From assembly GCA_964521285.1 (NCBI GenBank), contig CAZFQS010000002.1, positions 62,001 through 126,000 of the forward strand: 64,000 nt of DNA, written 5' to 3'. The notes under the pieces are model-generated. The model was given only the letters and a program-made list of their open reading frames with translations, was not told the origin of the DNA and did no database searches. Positions 18,197 through 26,768 of this stretch are shown one piece after another (position 1 is the stretch's first letter; each line of letters begins with the position of its first letter). A program made the position numbers and the translations under genes. This stretch comes from G020354785 sp964521285. Its GTDB lineage: Bacteria; Bacteroidota; Bacteroidia; Bacteroidales; UBA10428.

Positions 18197-18278
18197 AACT
18201 TTAGCTTTTTATTTCGAAAACGCAAAAAAAATAAAAAAAGTCTAATAATTTACAATATTAGTTAATTAAAATAAATTA

Positions 18279-19298
18279 ATGATTACTACTATCTTAGGAA
18301 TTGAGACATCATGTGATGATACTGCTGCTGCAATAGTAGAAAATGGATATATTATTTCAAATAAAATCGCTAACCAGGAGGTACACAGGTCCTATGGAGG
18401 AGTAATACCTGAACTTGCTTCAAGAGCCCATCAGCAAAATATTATTCCGGTCGTTGAACAGGCCATAGCTGAAGCAGGTATAACTAAAAAAGATATAAAT
18501 GCAATAGCATTTACCAGGGGACCGGGACTTATAGGGGCACTTCTTGTTGGGACATCCTTTGCAAAAGGGCTATCTTTAGCTTTAAATATACCATTAATTG
18601 AAGTTAATCATTTACAAGCTCATATATTATCCAATTTCATTATCAAAAAGAATGAACAAAAAAGCATTCCTAAATTCCCTTTTTTGTGCCTGCTGGTTTC
18701 TGGCGGACATACTCAACTTGTTGTTGTAAGAGATTTTATGGAAATGGAAATAATCGGTCAGACACTTGATGATGCCGCAGGTGAGGCATTTGACAAATGT
18801 GCCAAAGTACTGGGGCTCCCCTATCCCGGAGGTCCCTTTATAGATAAATACGCCAAAAAAGGGGAACCGAATACATATCACTTCAGTAAACCTGATATTA
18901 AAAATTATGATTTCAGTTTTAGTGGATTGAAAACCGCTTTTCTTTACTTTATAAGGGATAAAATCAATGAAGATAAATACTTTATTAAAGACAATCTAAA
19001 TAATATTTGTGCTTCAATTCAGAATTCAATTATCGATATACTGCTGGATAAGCTTATAAAGGTCTCAATTGAAAAAGACTTTAAGGAAATAGCAATTGCA
19101 GGAGGAGTATCAGCCAACTCAGAACTCCGGCAGAGAGTTTTTAGTGAAGGAAAAAAAAGGAAGTGGAAAGTTTATATACCTGACTTTGAATATTCAACTG
19201 ATAATGCTGCTATGATAGCTATAACCGGATATTATAAATACCTGAATAATGAATACACAAATCAGTATATAACACCGGTTGCGAGATTAAAAATATGA
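18279..19298 (+). CDS. tsaD: tRNA N6-adenosine threonylcarbamoyltransferase TsaD
   Basis: Transfers threonylcarbamoyl from TC-AMP to A37 of ANN-decoding tRNAs, with TsaB and TsaE. 339 residues, the usual length. ASKHA-fold motifs are GIETSCDDTAAAIV at the start, the metal ligands in VNHLQAHI, the LVSGGHTQLV phosphate loop, LDDAAGEAFDKCAKVLGLPYPGG and IAGGVSANSELR, with the closing D for iron/metal in STDNAAMIA. ATG start 8 codons before the first motif is completed. Divergent from tamB. Product feeds MtaB (8240-9523). Confidence 0.95.
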   Translation: MITTILGIETSCDDTAAAIVENGYIISNKIANQEVHRSYGGVIPELASRAHQQNIIPVVEQAIAEAGITKKDINAIAFTRGPGLIGALLVGTSFAKGLSLALNIPLIEVNHLQAHILSNFIIKKNEQKSIPKFPFLCLLVSGGHTQLVVVRDFMEMEIIGQTLDDAAGEAFDKCAKVLGLPYPGGPFIDKYAKKGEPNTYHFSKPDIKNYDFSFSGLKTAFLYFIRDKINEDKYFIKDNLNNICASIQNSIIDILLDKLIKVSIEKDFKEIAIAGGVSANSELRQRVFSEGKKRKWKVYIPDFEYSTDNAAMIAITGYYKYLNNEYTNQYITPVARLKI

Positions 19299-19605
19299 CA
19301 TCCGACCCTTTTTATCAGTATTTATAGCTATTATTTTCACGCTAATGGATAATTTTATCAACAACATATACTATTATTCCTTTTTATGCGGACTATAATT
19401 TAGAATAGGGCTTTGATAATTCTTACTATTCCACATTGTTAATACTATTTAATATTTTCACAAATAGATTATATTATTTTTAATATAAATTTGTTATTAT
19501 TGTTATCTATTTCATGGTATACTATTGGATTTAGATACTAATTAAGTATAGCAAGGAAAAAATAATAGGTTACAGTCATTATAAATTGTTTCTATTTTTA
19601 ATTTC
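19299..19605. other. Intergenic region of 307 bases without a gene
   Basis: Very AT-rich spacer between tsaD and the SiaC-like gene. A TAAATTTG sequence at 19486-19493 matches the Bacteroidota -7 consensus TAnnTTTG, but no TTG box lies at the expected distance, so it is only a weak promoter candidate. No RNA gene, hairpin terminator or small open frame with a plausible product was seen. Confidence 0.6.
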
Positions 19606-19980
19606 ATGGATAATCTGCTAATTGAAAGCACAAAAAAGACACCCGAAGTATCTTTCAATGTCGATGGAAGGATAAAAATTAGCGGAAGGTCAATACCTGA
19701 AGATGCAACAAAGTTTTATGATGATCTGTATGAATGGATCTTTTATTATTGCCAAAATCCTCCTGAATCTACTACCGTTGATATTGAACTTGAATATTTT
19801 AACAGTGGTTCCTCAAAAGCTATTTTACATATTTTAAGGGCACTTGTAGATATAGGCAAAAAAGGTCATAAAATGACTATTAACTGGTACTATGAAGAGG
19901 GTGATGATGATATTATGGAAAGAGGGGAATACTACGAATCAATCCTGGAAACCAAGTTCAATTTTATAGAAACAGAATAA
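19606..19980 (+). CDS. SiaC-family regulatory phosphoprotein (DUF1987)
   Basis: 124 residues, acidic, soluble. It matches DUF1987/SiaC: the opening IESTKKTPEVSFN, GRSIPEDATKFYDDLYEWI and the phospho-acceptor region LEYFNSGSSKAIL (residues 62-74). In Pseudomonas aeruginosa SiaC the residue after Asn in this loop is a phosphorylated Thr; here it is Ser67, also phosphorylatable. SiaC is phosphorylated by the SiaB kinase, dephosphorylated by the SpoIIE-type phosphatase SiaA, and in its unphosphorylated form activates a diguanylate cyclase. No SiaB or GGDEF gene lies in this window; a SpoIIE-type phosphatase does (3401-4366). The gene stands alone, upstream of the rnf operon. Confidence 0.85.
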   Translation: MDNLLIESTKKTPEVSFNVDGRIKISGRSIPEDATKFYDDLYEWIFYYCQNPPESTTVDIELEYFNSGSSKAILHILRALVDIGKKGHKMTINWYYEEGDDDIMERGEYYESILETKFNFIETE

Positions 19981-20036
19981 GGGGACAATAAGGGGACAGT
20001 GACTGGGGACATCCCCCTAAAAGGGGGCTGTCCCCC
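19981..20036. repeat. REP-like GGGGACA repeat with long hairpin, possible terminator
   Basis: Starts directly after the SiaC-like stop codon. Three GGGGACA words occur in tandem (19981, 19992 and 20005). The last is the left arm of a hairpin at 20005-20035: GGGGACA, one mismatch, CCCCCT, loop AAA, AGGGGG, mismatch, TGTCCCC. It can act as a transcription terminator before the rnf promoter. The same GGGGACA/TGTCCCC core forms the palindrome at 25789-25822, which suggests a dispersed element. Confidence 0.72.
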
Positions 20037-20090
20037 TTCTTATTTAAATTCATCCTAAATTATTTAAAAAATGCTAAAAAGCAATTTTAC

Positions 20091-20121
20091 TTGTCATAAC
20101 ATATATAATTTTGTATCTTTT
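20091..20121 (+). promoter_or_regulatory. Candidate promoter of the rseC-rnf operon
   Basis: TTG at 20091-20093 followed after 20 bases by TATCTTTT at 20114-20121, close to the Bacteroidota -33/-7 pattern TTG-N19-21-TAnnTTTG (last base differs). It ends 19 bases before the rseC ATG, giving a short leader. An alternative -7 box TAATTTTG sits at 20106-20113. Confidence 0.45.
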
Positions 20122-20140
20122 CTTTGAAATCTGAAGCAAG

Positions 20141-20569
20141 ATGAATTCTAATGAGTGTATAGAGCAGAAAGGTATTATTGAAGATATTACAGCAAATAGA
20201 ATTAAAATAAAATTCCATCCGCTATCAGTGTGCGCTGGCTGTCAGATAAAATCAGCATGTAATTTAAAGGGTAATCAGGGCAATTTTATTGAGCTTGTTG
20301 ATAAATCAGGTATTTATTCGGTTGGAGATGAGGTAAATCTGGTAATAAAAAAATCACTTGGTTATGCTGCTTTGTTTTTAGGCTATTTACTCCCGCTTAT
20401 TATTATACTTCTTTTCCTTGTTTTTTTCTTAAGCTTAGGTTATAAAGAGATTTTTGCCGGACTGGGTTCATTATTAATACTGGCACCCTACTATTTTATA
20501 TTATACCTTGTCAGAAATAACATTAGAAACAGATTTAAAATTACTTTAGCGAAAACGACCACGGAATGA
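20141..20569 (+). CDS. rseC: RseC/MucC-family (SoxR-reducing system) membrane protein
   Basis: 142 residues. The N-terminal soluble part has the RseC cysteine cluster CAGCQIKSAC (residues 31-40) in the setting IKFHPLSVCAGCQ; two membrane helices follow at about 76-98 and 102-122 (LFLGYLLPLIIILLFLVFF). RseC homologues are associated with Rnf complexes and reduction of SoxR-type regulators. In Bacteroidota this gene regularly precedes rnfB. Its stop overlaps the rnfB start (ATGA). Confidence 0.88.
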   Translation: MNSNECIEQKGIIEDITANRIKIKFHPLSVCAGCQIKSACNLKGNQGNFIELVDKSGIYSVGDEVNLVIKKSLGYAALFLGYLLPLIIILLFLVFFLSLGYKEIFAGLGSLLILAPYYFILYLVRNNIRNRFKITLAKTTTE

Positions 20570-21489
20570 ATTCTGTTGTTTTATATACTGTCATATCATT
20601 AAGCGGTATTGGAGTAACAGCCGCAATTGTGTTGTTCCTGGTTGCACAAAAATTTAAAGTGTATGAAGATCCGCGGATAGACCAGGTGGAAGATGAACTG
20701 CCGGCAGCAAATTGCGGAGGATGTGGTTTCCCTGGCTGCAGAAACTTTGCAGAAGCACTGGTAAAAGCTGAGGATTTTGAAGATCTATATTGTCCTGTTG
20801 GCGGGAATGAGACGATGATCAAGGTAGCTGAACTACTGGGTAAAGTTGCAGTTGAACAGGAACCAAAAGTAGCTGTATTAAGATGCAATGGAGCCTGTGA
20901 ATTCAGGCCCAAAGTAAACAAATATGATGGTACTGAAACCTGTGTTATTGCAGCAGCACTCTATGGAGGAGATACTGCGTGCGAATATGGTTGCCTTGGT
21001 TATGGCGACTGCGTTGTAGTATGCAAATTTGATGCTCTTCATATGGATGCTGAAACCGGACTGCCGGTAGTAACTGACGTGAACTGCACGGCATGCGGAG
21101 CCTGCGTAAAAGAGTGTCCGAAAGATCTGTTTGAATTAAGGAAAAGATACAAGAAGGATCGTAAGATTTATGTTGCCTGCATGAATGAAGACAAAGGTGG
21201 TCCGGCTAAAAAGAGCTGCTCAGTAGCCTGCATTGGCTGTACATTATGTTTGAAAGTCTGTCCCTTCGATGCTATCACAATGAATAATAATCTGGCATTT
21301 ATAGATTCCGAAAAGTGCAGGCTATGCAAAAAATGTGCTCCTGTATGTCCGACAAACTCTATTCTTGAGATAGGATTTCCACCAAAAAAAGAACAAAAGG
21401 AAGAAAATAAAACTGAGCAGACAACAACATTAGCAGGAGATAAATCTGATGAAGTAAATAATAAACCAGGTAATATATCAGAAAAATAG
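20566..21489 (+). CDS. rnfB: Rnf electron transport complex subunit B
   Basis: Iron-sulfur subunit thought to accept electrons from ferredoxin. 307 residues: an N-terminal membrane helix (6-27), a 4Fe-4S domain with CGGCGFPGCRNFAEAL near residue 45, then several ferredoxin-type clusters (CTACGACVKECP, CIGCTLCLKVCP, CRLCKKCAPVCP). The C-terminus is an acidic, Lys/Glu/Thr-rich tail. Starts inside the rseC stop codon. First core subunit of the rnfBCDGEA operon. Confidence 0.95.
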   Translation: MNSVVLYTVISLSGIGVTAAIVLFLVAQKFKVYEDPRIDQVEDELPAANCGGCGFPGCRNFAEALVKAEDFEDLYCPVGGNETMIKVAELLGKVAVEQEPKVAVLRCNGACEFRPKVNKYDGTETCVIAAALYGGDTACEYGCLGYGDCVVVCKFDALHMDAETGLPVVTDVNCTACGACVKECPKDLFELRKRYKKDRKIYVACMNEDKGGPAKKSCSVACIGCTLCLKVCPFDAITMNNNLAFIDSEKCRLCKKCAPVCPTNSILEIGFPPKKEQKEENKTEQTTTLAGDKSDEVNNKPGNISEK

Positions 21490-21507
21490 TAAAAAGTTGA
21501 AACTGAA

Positions 21508-22839
21508 GTGTTAAAGACATTTTTAAAAGGAGGTGTTCATCCGCCTGAAAATAAATTATCAGCCAAATCTAAAATTAAAGATTTGCCGCTACCTCAGGTT
21601 GTCAGAATACCCATATTACAACATCTCGGTGCACCTTCAAAACCAGTTGTTGAAGCAGGAGATCAGGTAAAAGCCGGACAGCTTATTGCTAAAAGCGAAG
21701 GATATGTCTCAAGTAGTATTCATTCACCCGTATCGGGAAAAATAATGAAAATTGATGATTTTATTGATAGCACCGGGTATAAAAGAAAAGCAATTATAAT
21801 AAATACCGAAGGAGATGAATGGATTGAGAATATTGACAGAAGTAAAGAACACATCAAAGAGTTTTCACTTTCATCAGAAGAGATTATAAACAGGATTTTA
21901 AGTGCAGGTATTGTCGGATTGGGCGGAGCAACCTTCCCTACCCATGTAAAACTGAGCATTCCGCGGGGTAAAAAAGCTGAATATTTAATAATTAACGGGG
22001 TTGAATGTGAACCTTATCTTACGGCTGATCATGCCCTTATGCTTGAGCATGGCGAAGAATTAATAACAGGCATTAAGCTGCTTAAAAAAGCATTAAAGGT
22101 TAACAGGGCCCTGGTTGGAATTGAAAATAATAAACCCGATGCATTAAAACACATTTCAGCCTTAGCATTAAATTCGAACGGGATAAATGTTTATGCGCTT
22201 AAAGTAAAGTATCCCCAGGGCGGTGAAAAACAGCTTATAAAAGCCTTGCTCAACAGGGAAGTACCATCAGGCGGATTACCCATCGATGTTGGAGTTGTTG
22301 CATTTAATGTAGGTACTACATATGCCGTTTATGAGGCTATACAAAAGAATAAGCCATTATTTGAACGTATTGTAACAGTGACCGGTAAATCAGTTAAAAA
22401 TTCGTCAAATTTCAGGGTAAGAATAGGGACACCGGTTTCAGCCTTAATAGAAGCAGCAGGAGGTTTACCTGAAAATACCGGTAAAATAATTTACGGGGGG
22501 CCAATGATGGGTAAGGCACTTAGTGATCTTAGCGTGCCTGTTACAAAAGGCTGTTCAGGAATTTTAATACTTCCGGAAAACGAATCATCCCGAAAAAAGA
22601 CTCAGCCCTGTATAAGATGTTCAAAGTGTGTGTCAGTATGTCCCATGGGACTGGAGCCTTATCTTTTGATGAGTTTATCTCAAATCAATCTCTTTGACAG
22701 ACTTGAATCGGACAAAGTGCTGGATTGCATAGAATGCGGGTCCTGCAGTTATATTTGTCCATCAAACCGGCCTCTTCTGGACTATATTCGATTAGGAAAA
22801 TCTGCAGTGAGCAAAATAATAAGAACAACAAAACAGTAA
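21508..22839 (+). CDS. rnfC: Rnf electron transport complex subunit C
   Basis: NADH/FMN-binding subunit, homologous to complex I 51 kDa. 443 residues, starting at GTG 21508, which gives the family-typical MLKTFLKGGVHPPENK opening. Motifs are GVVGLGGATFP-like GIVGLGGATFPTHVKL for FMN binding, YLIINGVECEPYLTADH, and two C-terminal 4Fe-4S motifs, CIRCSKCVSVCP and CIECGSCSYICP. Follows rnfB by 18 bases; its TAA stop overlaps the rnfD ATG by one base. Confidence 0.95.
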   Translation: MLKTFLKGGVHPPENKLSAKSKIKDLPLPQVVRIPILQHLGAPSKPVVEAGDQVKAGQLIAKSEGYVSSSIHSPVSGKIMKIDDFIDSTGYKRKAIIINTEGDEWIENIDRSKEHIKEFSLSSEEIINRILSAGIVGLGGATFPTHVKLSIPRGKKAEYLIINGVECEPYLTADHALMLEHGEELITGIKLLKKALKVNRALVGIENNKPDALKHISALALNSNGINVYALKVKYPQGGEKQLIKALLNREVPSGGLPIDVGVVAFNVGTTYAVYEAIQKNKPLFERIVTVTGKSVKNSSNFRVRIGTPVSALIEAAGGLPENTGKIIYGGPMMGKALSDLSVPVTKGCSGILILPENESSRKKTQPCIRCSKCVSVCPMGLEPYLLMSLSQINLFDRLESDKVLDCIECGSCSYICPSNRPLLDYIRLGKSAVSKIIRTTKQ

Positions 22840-23927
22840 TGAATAAATTACTTACAATATCACAATCTCCCCACATCTTTAGTGATCATACTATAAGAAA
22901 ACTAATGCTTGGAGTAATACTGGCACTTGTGCCTGCATTCATAACAGCGCTTATTTTCTATGGTATAGGTGTAATTATCGTTACTTCTATCTCACTAATA
23001 TCATGTGTTCTATTTGAGTTCATTATCCAGAAGTATATTTTGAAATCCGAAGTGAGAATAACAGATGGATCAGCAATAGTAACCGGACTGTTATTGGCAT
23101 TTAATCTCCCGTCAAACCTTCCATGGTGGATTATTATTATTGGCAGCCTGGTAGCTATAGGTATAGGTAAAATGACTTTTGGAGGACTGGGAAACAATCC
23201 TTTTAATCCGGCACTTGTAGGACGTGTATTTCTTTTAATATCTTTCCCGACGGCAATGACTGTATTTCCGAAAGCCCAGGGATGGAATACTCCTTATATA
23301 ATTCCGGTTGATAAAATTGATGCACTAACAGGTGCTACGCCTTTAAATCTTATTAAAGAGGGAATAAAGAGTGGCAGGAGCGTAGTCGAATTGCTGGAGA
23401 TCAATAATTTAAACTATTCAGACATGTTTTTAGGGAATATAGGGGGTTCCCTGGGTGAAATAGCTGCCTTTGCCCTGTTAGCTGGTTTTATTTATTTATT
23501 AATACGAAAAATTATTACCTGGCATATTCCATTATCCGTTATTGGAAGTGTATTCTTATTTACAGGTCTGTTATGGATCTTCAGTGAAGAAGGTCACAAT
23601 ATTATATCCGCGACCTTAAATATTAATTTGCCATTAATTAAATTTAAAGATGCTAATGAAGAATTAAAGGTATTTCATATGGCAGATCCTATATTTCATT
23701 TGCTCACGGGTGGAATAATGCTGGGGGCCATTTACATGGCAACAGATTATGTAACTTCACCAATGACACACAGGGGAATGATAATATATGGTACAGGTAT
23801 TGGTGTTATTACGGTATTGATACGAGTATTTGGCAGTTACCCCGAAGGAATTTCATTTGCCATTTTAATCATGAATGGTTTTGTTCCTCTTATTAACAGG
23901 TATGTTAAACCCAAACGTTTTGGATAG
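22839..23927 (+). CDS. rnfD: Rnf electron transport complex subunit D
   Basis: Multi-span membrane subunit with covalently bound FMN. The ATG at 22839, overlapping the rnfC stop as TAATG, gives 362 residues opening MNKLLTISQSPHI as in known RnfD; the open frame extends further upstream but those codons lie within rnfC. About eight to ten membrane helices. The flavinylation motif DALTGATPLN places the FMN on Thr167. GGLGNNPFNPALVGRVFL is conserved in the RnfD/NqrB family. Confidence 0.95.
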   Translation: MNKLLTISQSPHIFSDHTIRKLMLGVILALVPAFITALIFYGIGVIIVTSISLISCVLFEFIIQKYILKSEVRITDGSAIVTGLLLAFNLPSNLPWWIIIIGSLVAIGIGKMTFGGLGNNPFNPALVGRVFLLISFPTAMTVFPKAQGWNTPYIIPVDKIDALTGATPLNLIKEGIKSGRSVVELLEINNLNYSDMFLGNIGGSLGEIAAFALLAGFIYLLIRKIITWHIPLSVIGSVFLFTGLLWIFSEEGHNIISATLNINLPLIKFKDANEELKVFHMADPIFHLLTGGIMLGAIYMATDYVTSPMTHRGMIIYGTGIGVITVLIRVFGSYPEGISFAILIMNGFVPLINRYVKPKRFG

Positions 23928-23936
23928 GAGGTAAAA

Positions 23937-24512
23937 ATGTCAAGAAAAGAATCTACTTTTGGCAATATGGTAATAACCTTGTTTCTGGTAACACTGCTTT
24001 CATCTGCAGCGCTTGGATTTATATATGAACTGACCAGAAAGCCTATTGAGGATGCATTGCTAAATAAAAGAACTATTGCTTTTAATATAGTATTACCGGA
24101 ATTTGATAACGAACCAATAAAAGATATGTATAAAGTAGGAATTGGAAAAGATACATTTAATTTTTATCCGGGCATGAAGTCAGGTGAAATAGTTGGTATT
24201 GCCATAGAAACAACTTCTCAGGGATACGGGGGTGAAATCAACCTAATTGTCGGATTTTTACCTGATGGCACAATAAATAAAGTTGCAGTACTTGAGCACA
24301 AGGAGACAGCCGGACTTGGCGATAAGATAATAAAATCTAAATCTGACTGGAGCACCCAGTTTGAAGGTAAAAATCCTGAAGAATTTAAACTGAGCGTTAC
24401 CAAGGACGGCGGCAGCGTCGATGCAATTACCGCTTCAACTATCACATCAAGAGCATATTGTGAGGCCCTGCAAAAAGCTTATAATGCTTTAAAAACAGGA
24501 GGTGAACAATGA
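23937..24512 (+). CDS. rnfG: Rnf electron transport complex subunit G
   Basis: FMN-binding subunit facing the periplasm, 191 residues. One N-terminal helix (9-29), then the FMN-binding domain. The covalent FMN motif reads DAITASTITS, with acceptor Thr168; compared with the common SGAT form, Gly and Ala are replaced by Ala and Ser. AVLEHKETAGLGDKI is the other conserved stretch. A clear GGAGG ribosome-binding site precedes the ATG. Its stop overlaps the rnfE start by 4 bases. Confidence 0.93.
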   Translation: MSRKESTFGNMVITLFLVTLLSSAALGFIYELTRKPIEDALLNKRTIAFNIVLPEFDNEPIKDMYKVGIGKDTFNFYPGMKSGEIVGIAIETTSQGYGGEINLIVGFLPDGTINKVAVLEHKETAGLGDKIIKSKSDWSTQFEGKNPEEFKLSVTKDGGSVDAITASTITSRAYCEALQKAYNALKTGGEQ

Positions 24513-25120
24513 ATCAATGGAAAAACTTTACAAAGGGATTTATAAAAGAAAATCCGGTCTTTGTTTTATTTTTAGGACTGTGTCCGACTTTAGGAACTAC
24601 AAATTCTGCAATAAATGGTATTGGAATGGGGCTGGCTACGACATTTGTACTTGTAATGTCAAACTTTGTTGTATCCCTTGTAGCTAAAGTTGTTCCGGAT
24701 AAAGTGCGTATTCCATCCTATATTGTTATTATTGCTTCTTTTGTTACTATTGTCGACCTGCTTATGAAAGCATTTCTGAATAATCCGGGGCCTAATTTTG
24801 AACCTAGTATGTATGACCAGCTGGGAATTTTTATTCCACTCATTGTAGTTAACTGTATTGTTTTAGGAAGGGCCGAAGCATTCGCATCAAAAAAAAGTGT
24901 AATGACCTCTCTGATTGACGGATTTGGTATTGGCTTAGGTTTCACTTTTGCCCTCCTGCTTCTTGGCAGTGTCAGAGAAATTCTGGGAAGCGGATCAATA
25001 TTTAACATTAAGTTTATTCAGGGAGATGCAATTCTATTGTTTGTTAGTCCTCCCGGAGCATTTCTTGCTTTAGGTTTTTTAATAATGCTGATGAACAAGC
25101 TAAGTAAGAAAATATCATGA
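24509..25120 (+). CDS. rnfE: Rnf electron transport complex subunit E
   Basis: Integral membrane subunit of 203 residues with six helices, homologous to NqrD. Opening NPVFVLFLGLCPTLGTTNSA contains the conserved Cys of the membrane iron-sulfur site shared with RnfA; VVNCIVLGRAEAFASKK is the second conserved Cys region. Start ATG overlaps the rnfG stop and follows a GGAGG site. A 90-base spacer separates it from rnfA. Confidence 0.94.
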   Translation: MNQWKNFTKGFIKENPVFVLFLGLCPTLGTTNSAINGIGMGLATTFVLVMSNFVVSLVAKVVPDKVRIPSYIVIIASFVTIVDLLMKAFLNNPGPNFEPSMYDQLGIFIPLIVVNCIVLGRAEAFASKKSVMTSLIDGFGIGLGFTFALLLLGSVREILGSGSIFNIKFIQGDAILLFVSPPGAFLALGFLIMLMNKLSKKIS

Positions 25121-25210
25121 AACAAACGCCCGGTGCATTAATAGAATTCAGTTGTAAAACAAATGATTAACATAAATAAACACGTCTAAATTATATAACT
25201 GTAACAGAAT

Positions 25211-25786
25211 ATGGAATATGTTCTTATAATAATATCCGCTGTCTTTGTAAATAATATAGTACTTACCAAGTTTCTTGGCATATGCCCTTTTATTGGTGTC
25301 TCAAACAAAGTAGACACCGCTTTGGGTATGGCAGGAGCTGTAACCTTTGTTATGGTAATAGCCACTATTGTAACCTATATTATACAACATTATATACTCA
25401 TTCCTATAGGAATATCATTTATGCAGACCATAACCTTTATTCTGGTTATAGCATCATTGGTTCAACTAGTTGAGATAATCCTGAAAAAAGTCAGCCCGGC
25501 ATTATACCAGGCTCTGGGTATATTTCTGCCGCTAATTACTACAAATTGTGCAATTCTGGGTGTTGCAATCCTGGCTGTTCAAAAAGAATATAACCTTATG
25601 GAAAGTGTATTTTTTGCTGTTGGTAATGCATTAGGTTTCGGATTGGCTTTAATAACTTTTTCAGGTATAAGAGAGCAGCTAGAGTTGGTTGATGTTCCAA
25701 AGGGTATGCGCGGGGTACCTATAGCATTTATTATTGCAGGCCTTATGGCTATGGCATTTGCAGGATTTACAGGGATAGTAAAATGA
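25211..25786 (+). CDS. rnfA: Rnf electron transport complex subunit A
   Basis: Integral membrane subunit of 191 residues with six helices, homologous to NqrE. Conserved FVNNIVLTKFLGICPFIGVS and LPLITTNCAILGVA carry the cysteines that ligate the membrane 2Fe-2S cluster together with RnfE. Last gene of the operon; the complex couples ferredoxin:NAD oxidoreduction to Na+ or H+ pumping and supports an anaerobic life-style. A perfect palindrome follows three bases after the stop. Confidence 0.95.
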   Translation: MEYVLIIISAVFVNNIVLTKFLGICPFIGVSNKVDTALGMAGAVTFVMVIATIVTYIIQHYILIPIGISFMQTITFILVIASLVQLVEIILKKVSPALYQALGIFLPLITTNCAILGVAILAVQKEYNLMESVFFAVGNALGFGLALITFSGIREQLELVDVPKGMRGVPIAFIIAGLMAMAFAGFTGIVK

Positions 25787-25788
25787 GA

Positions 25789-25822
25789 GAGAGGGGACAG
25801 TGCCCGGGCACTGTCCCCTCTC
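25789..25822. repeat. 34-base perfect palindrome, REP-like, possible bidirectional terminator
   Basis: The left half is GAGAGGGGACAGTGCCC and the right half is its exact reverse complement, so all 34 bases are palindromic. It lies between the convergent 3' ends of rnfA and the outer-membrane protein gene, where a bidirectional terminator is expected. There is no T-run. The core GGGGACAGT is shared with the element at 19981-20036. Confidence 0.85.
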
Positions 25823-25832
25823 CCCTTCCCCA

Positions 25833-26714
25833 TTAAAAGCAAACAATCAGATACAGATGTGAGTCTATTTCATTGTCCAGTGATAAATCACTTCCGCTTG
25901 GTGTTTTGTCTTTGGTAACATCTTTTTCCAGAGCACCATTGATCCAGGATTCTGTTTTTACCTTACTTGCCCCTCTTCTGGTTACTTCCAGCCTTATTGC
26001 AAGCTCTCCGCCAATAGCTATTTTAGGAGTGAAGAAATATTCCACCCCTATGAAACCTCTGGCTCCTATACCATAGTATGTCTCATATTTTTCATATATA
26101 GGTCTTGAACCTGTCATACCCCATAGGTTTGTCCTAGGTGTTGGGTATGTTGTTGAAAAATCATTTGCATATGTATAACGAAGGTTTGGTGGTGTTTCAA
26201 TACCTTTAGAGACTGACAGCATTCCTTCAAGACCGTAAAGTCCCTGTAATCTTGTGCTACCTCTCCTTTTTTCAAGTCCGATTCCTACATCAAAATAAGT
26301 TTCAGTAGAAATCCTTGAATCATATAGAGTTTCTGTGATATCTTCATCATTAGCTACAGGCAGCTTTTCCGTACTTGCGTTATAGGCAATTCTGAATTTT
26401 GCCCTCAGCGCAGTTTTGTTGCCGGTAAAATATTTCAGGCAGATAATCATTCCCCCTTCAGGCGGAATTATATGCAGATTACTGCTGAATGTTGTACCGC
26501 TGTTAATTTTAACCAGATTTCCTATAAAATCTGTAAATGGTATCGCATCAATTGCCAGTCCTATGTCCCCTTTTTCAGGTAAGATATTATGGCCGTTTTT
26601 TGATATCAAAGGCTCACCTGTAGCCTCCTCACTATCTGATAAATCAAAAAATTGTCCATTTGCTGCTAATGAAAATGAACAAACTGCGAAAAAATAAAGT
26701 ATGGTTTTTTTCAT
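25833..26714 (-). CDS. Outer-membrane beta-barrel protein, function unknown
   Basis: 293 residues. Signal peptide 1-20 ending AANGQ. The rest alternates hydrophobic and polar residues as in beta-strands, with pairs such as YFDVGIGLEKRR, GLYGLEGMLSVS, GARGFIGVEYFF and KIAIGGELAIRLEVTRRG, and ends in a terminal aromatic (YLIVCF), the signal used by the Bam machinery. Such barrels of about 10-12 strands are frequent in Bacteroidota and mostly uncharacterised. Convergent with rnfA; not part of its operon. Confidence 0.72.
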   Translation of the reverse strand: MKKTILYFFAVCSFSLAANGQFFDLSDSEEATGEPLISKNGHNILPEKGDIGLAIDAIPFTDFIGNLVKINSGTTFSSNLHIIPPEGGMIICLKYFTGNKTALRAKFRIAYNASTEKLPVANDEDITETLYDSRISTETYFDVGIGLEKRRGSTRLQGLYGLEGMLSVSKGIETPPNLRYTYANDFSTTYPTPRTNLWGMTGSRPIYEKYETYYGIGARGFIGVEYFFTPKIAIGGELAIRLEVTRRGASKVKTESWINGALEKDVTKDKTPSGSDLSLDNEIDSHLYLIVCF

Positions 26715-26768
26715 AGTTTTAAAGTTTTAGTGAGATTCTGTTTTGTTTTGATAATATTTAATAATATA

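Noticed and set aside
22725..22838. Upstream extension of the rnfD frame
   Set aside because: These codons overlap the end of rnfC with its iron-sulfur motif; the ATG at 22839 gives the family-typical RnfD start.
20141..25786. Na+-translocating NADH:quinone reductase (Nqr) instead of Rnf
   Set aside because: RnfB with multiple ferredoxin clusters, RnfC with two C-terminal 4Fe-4S motifs and the rseC gene are Rnf features; no NqrF is present.
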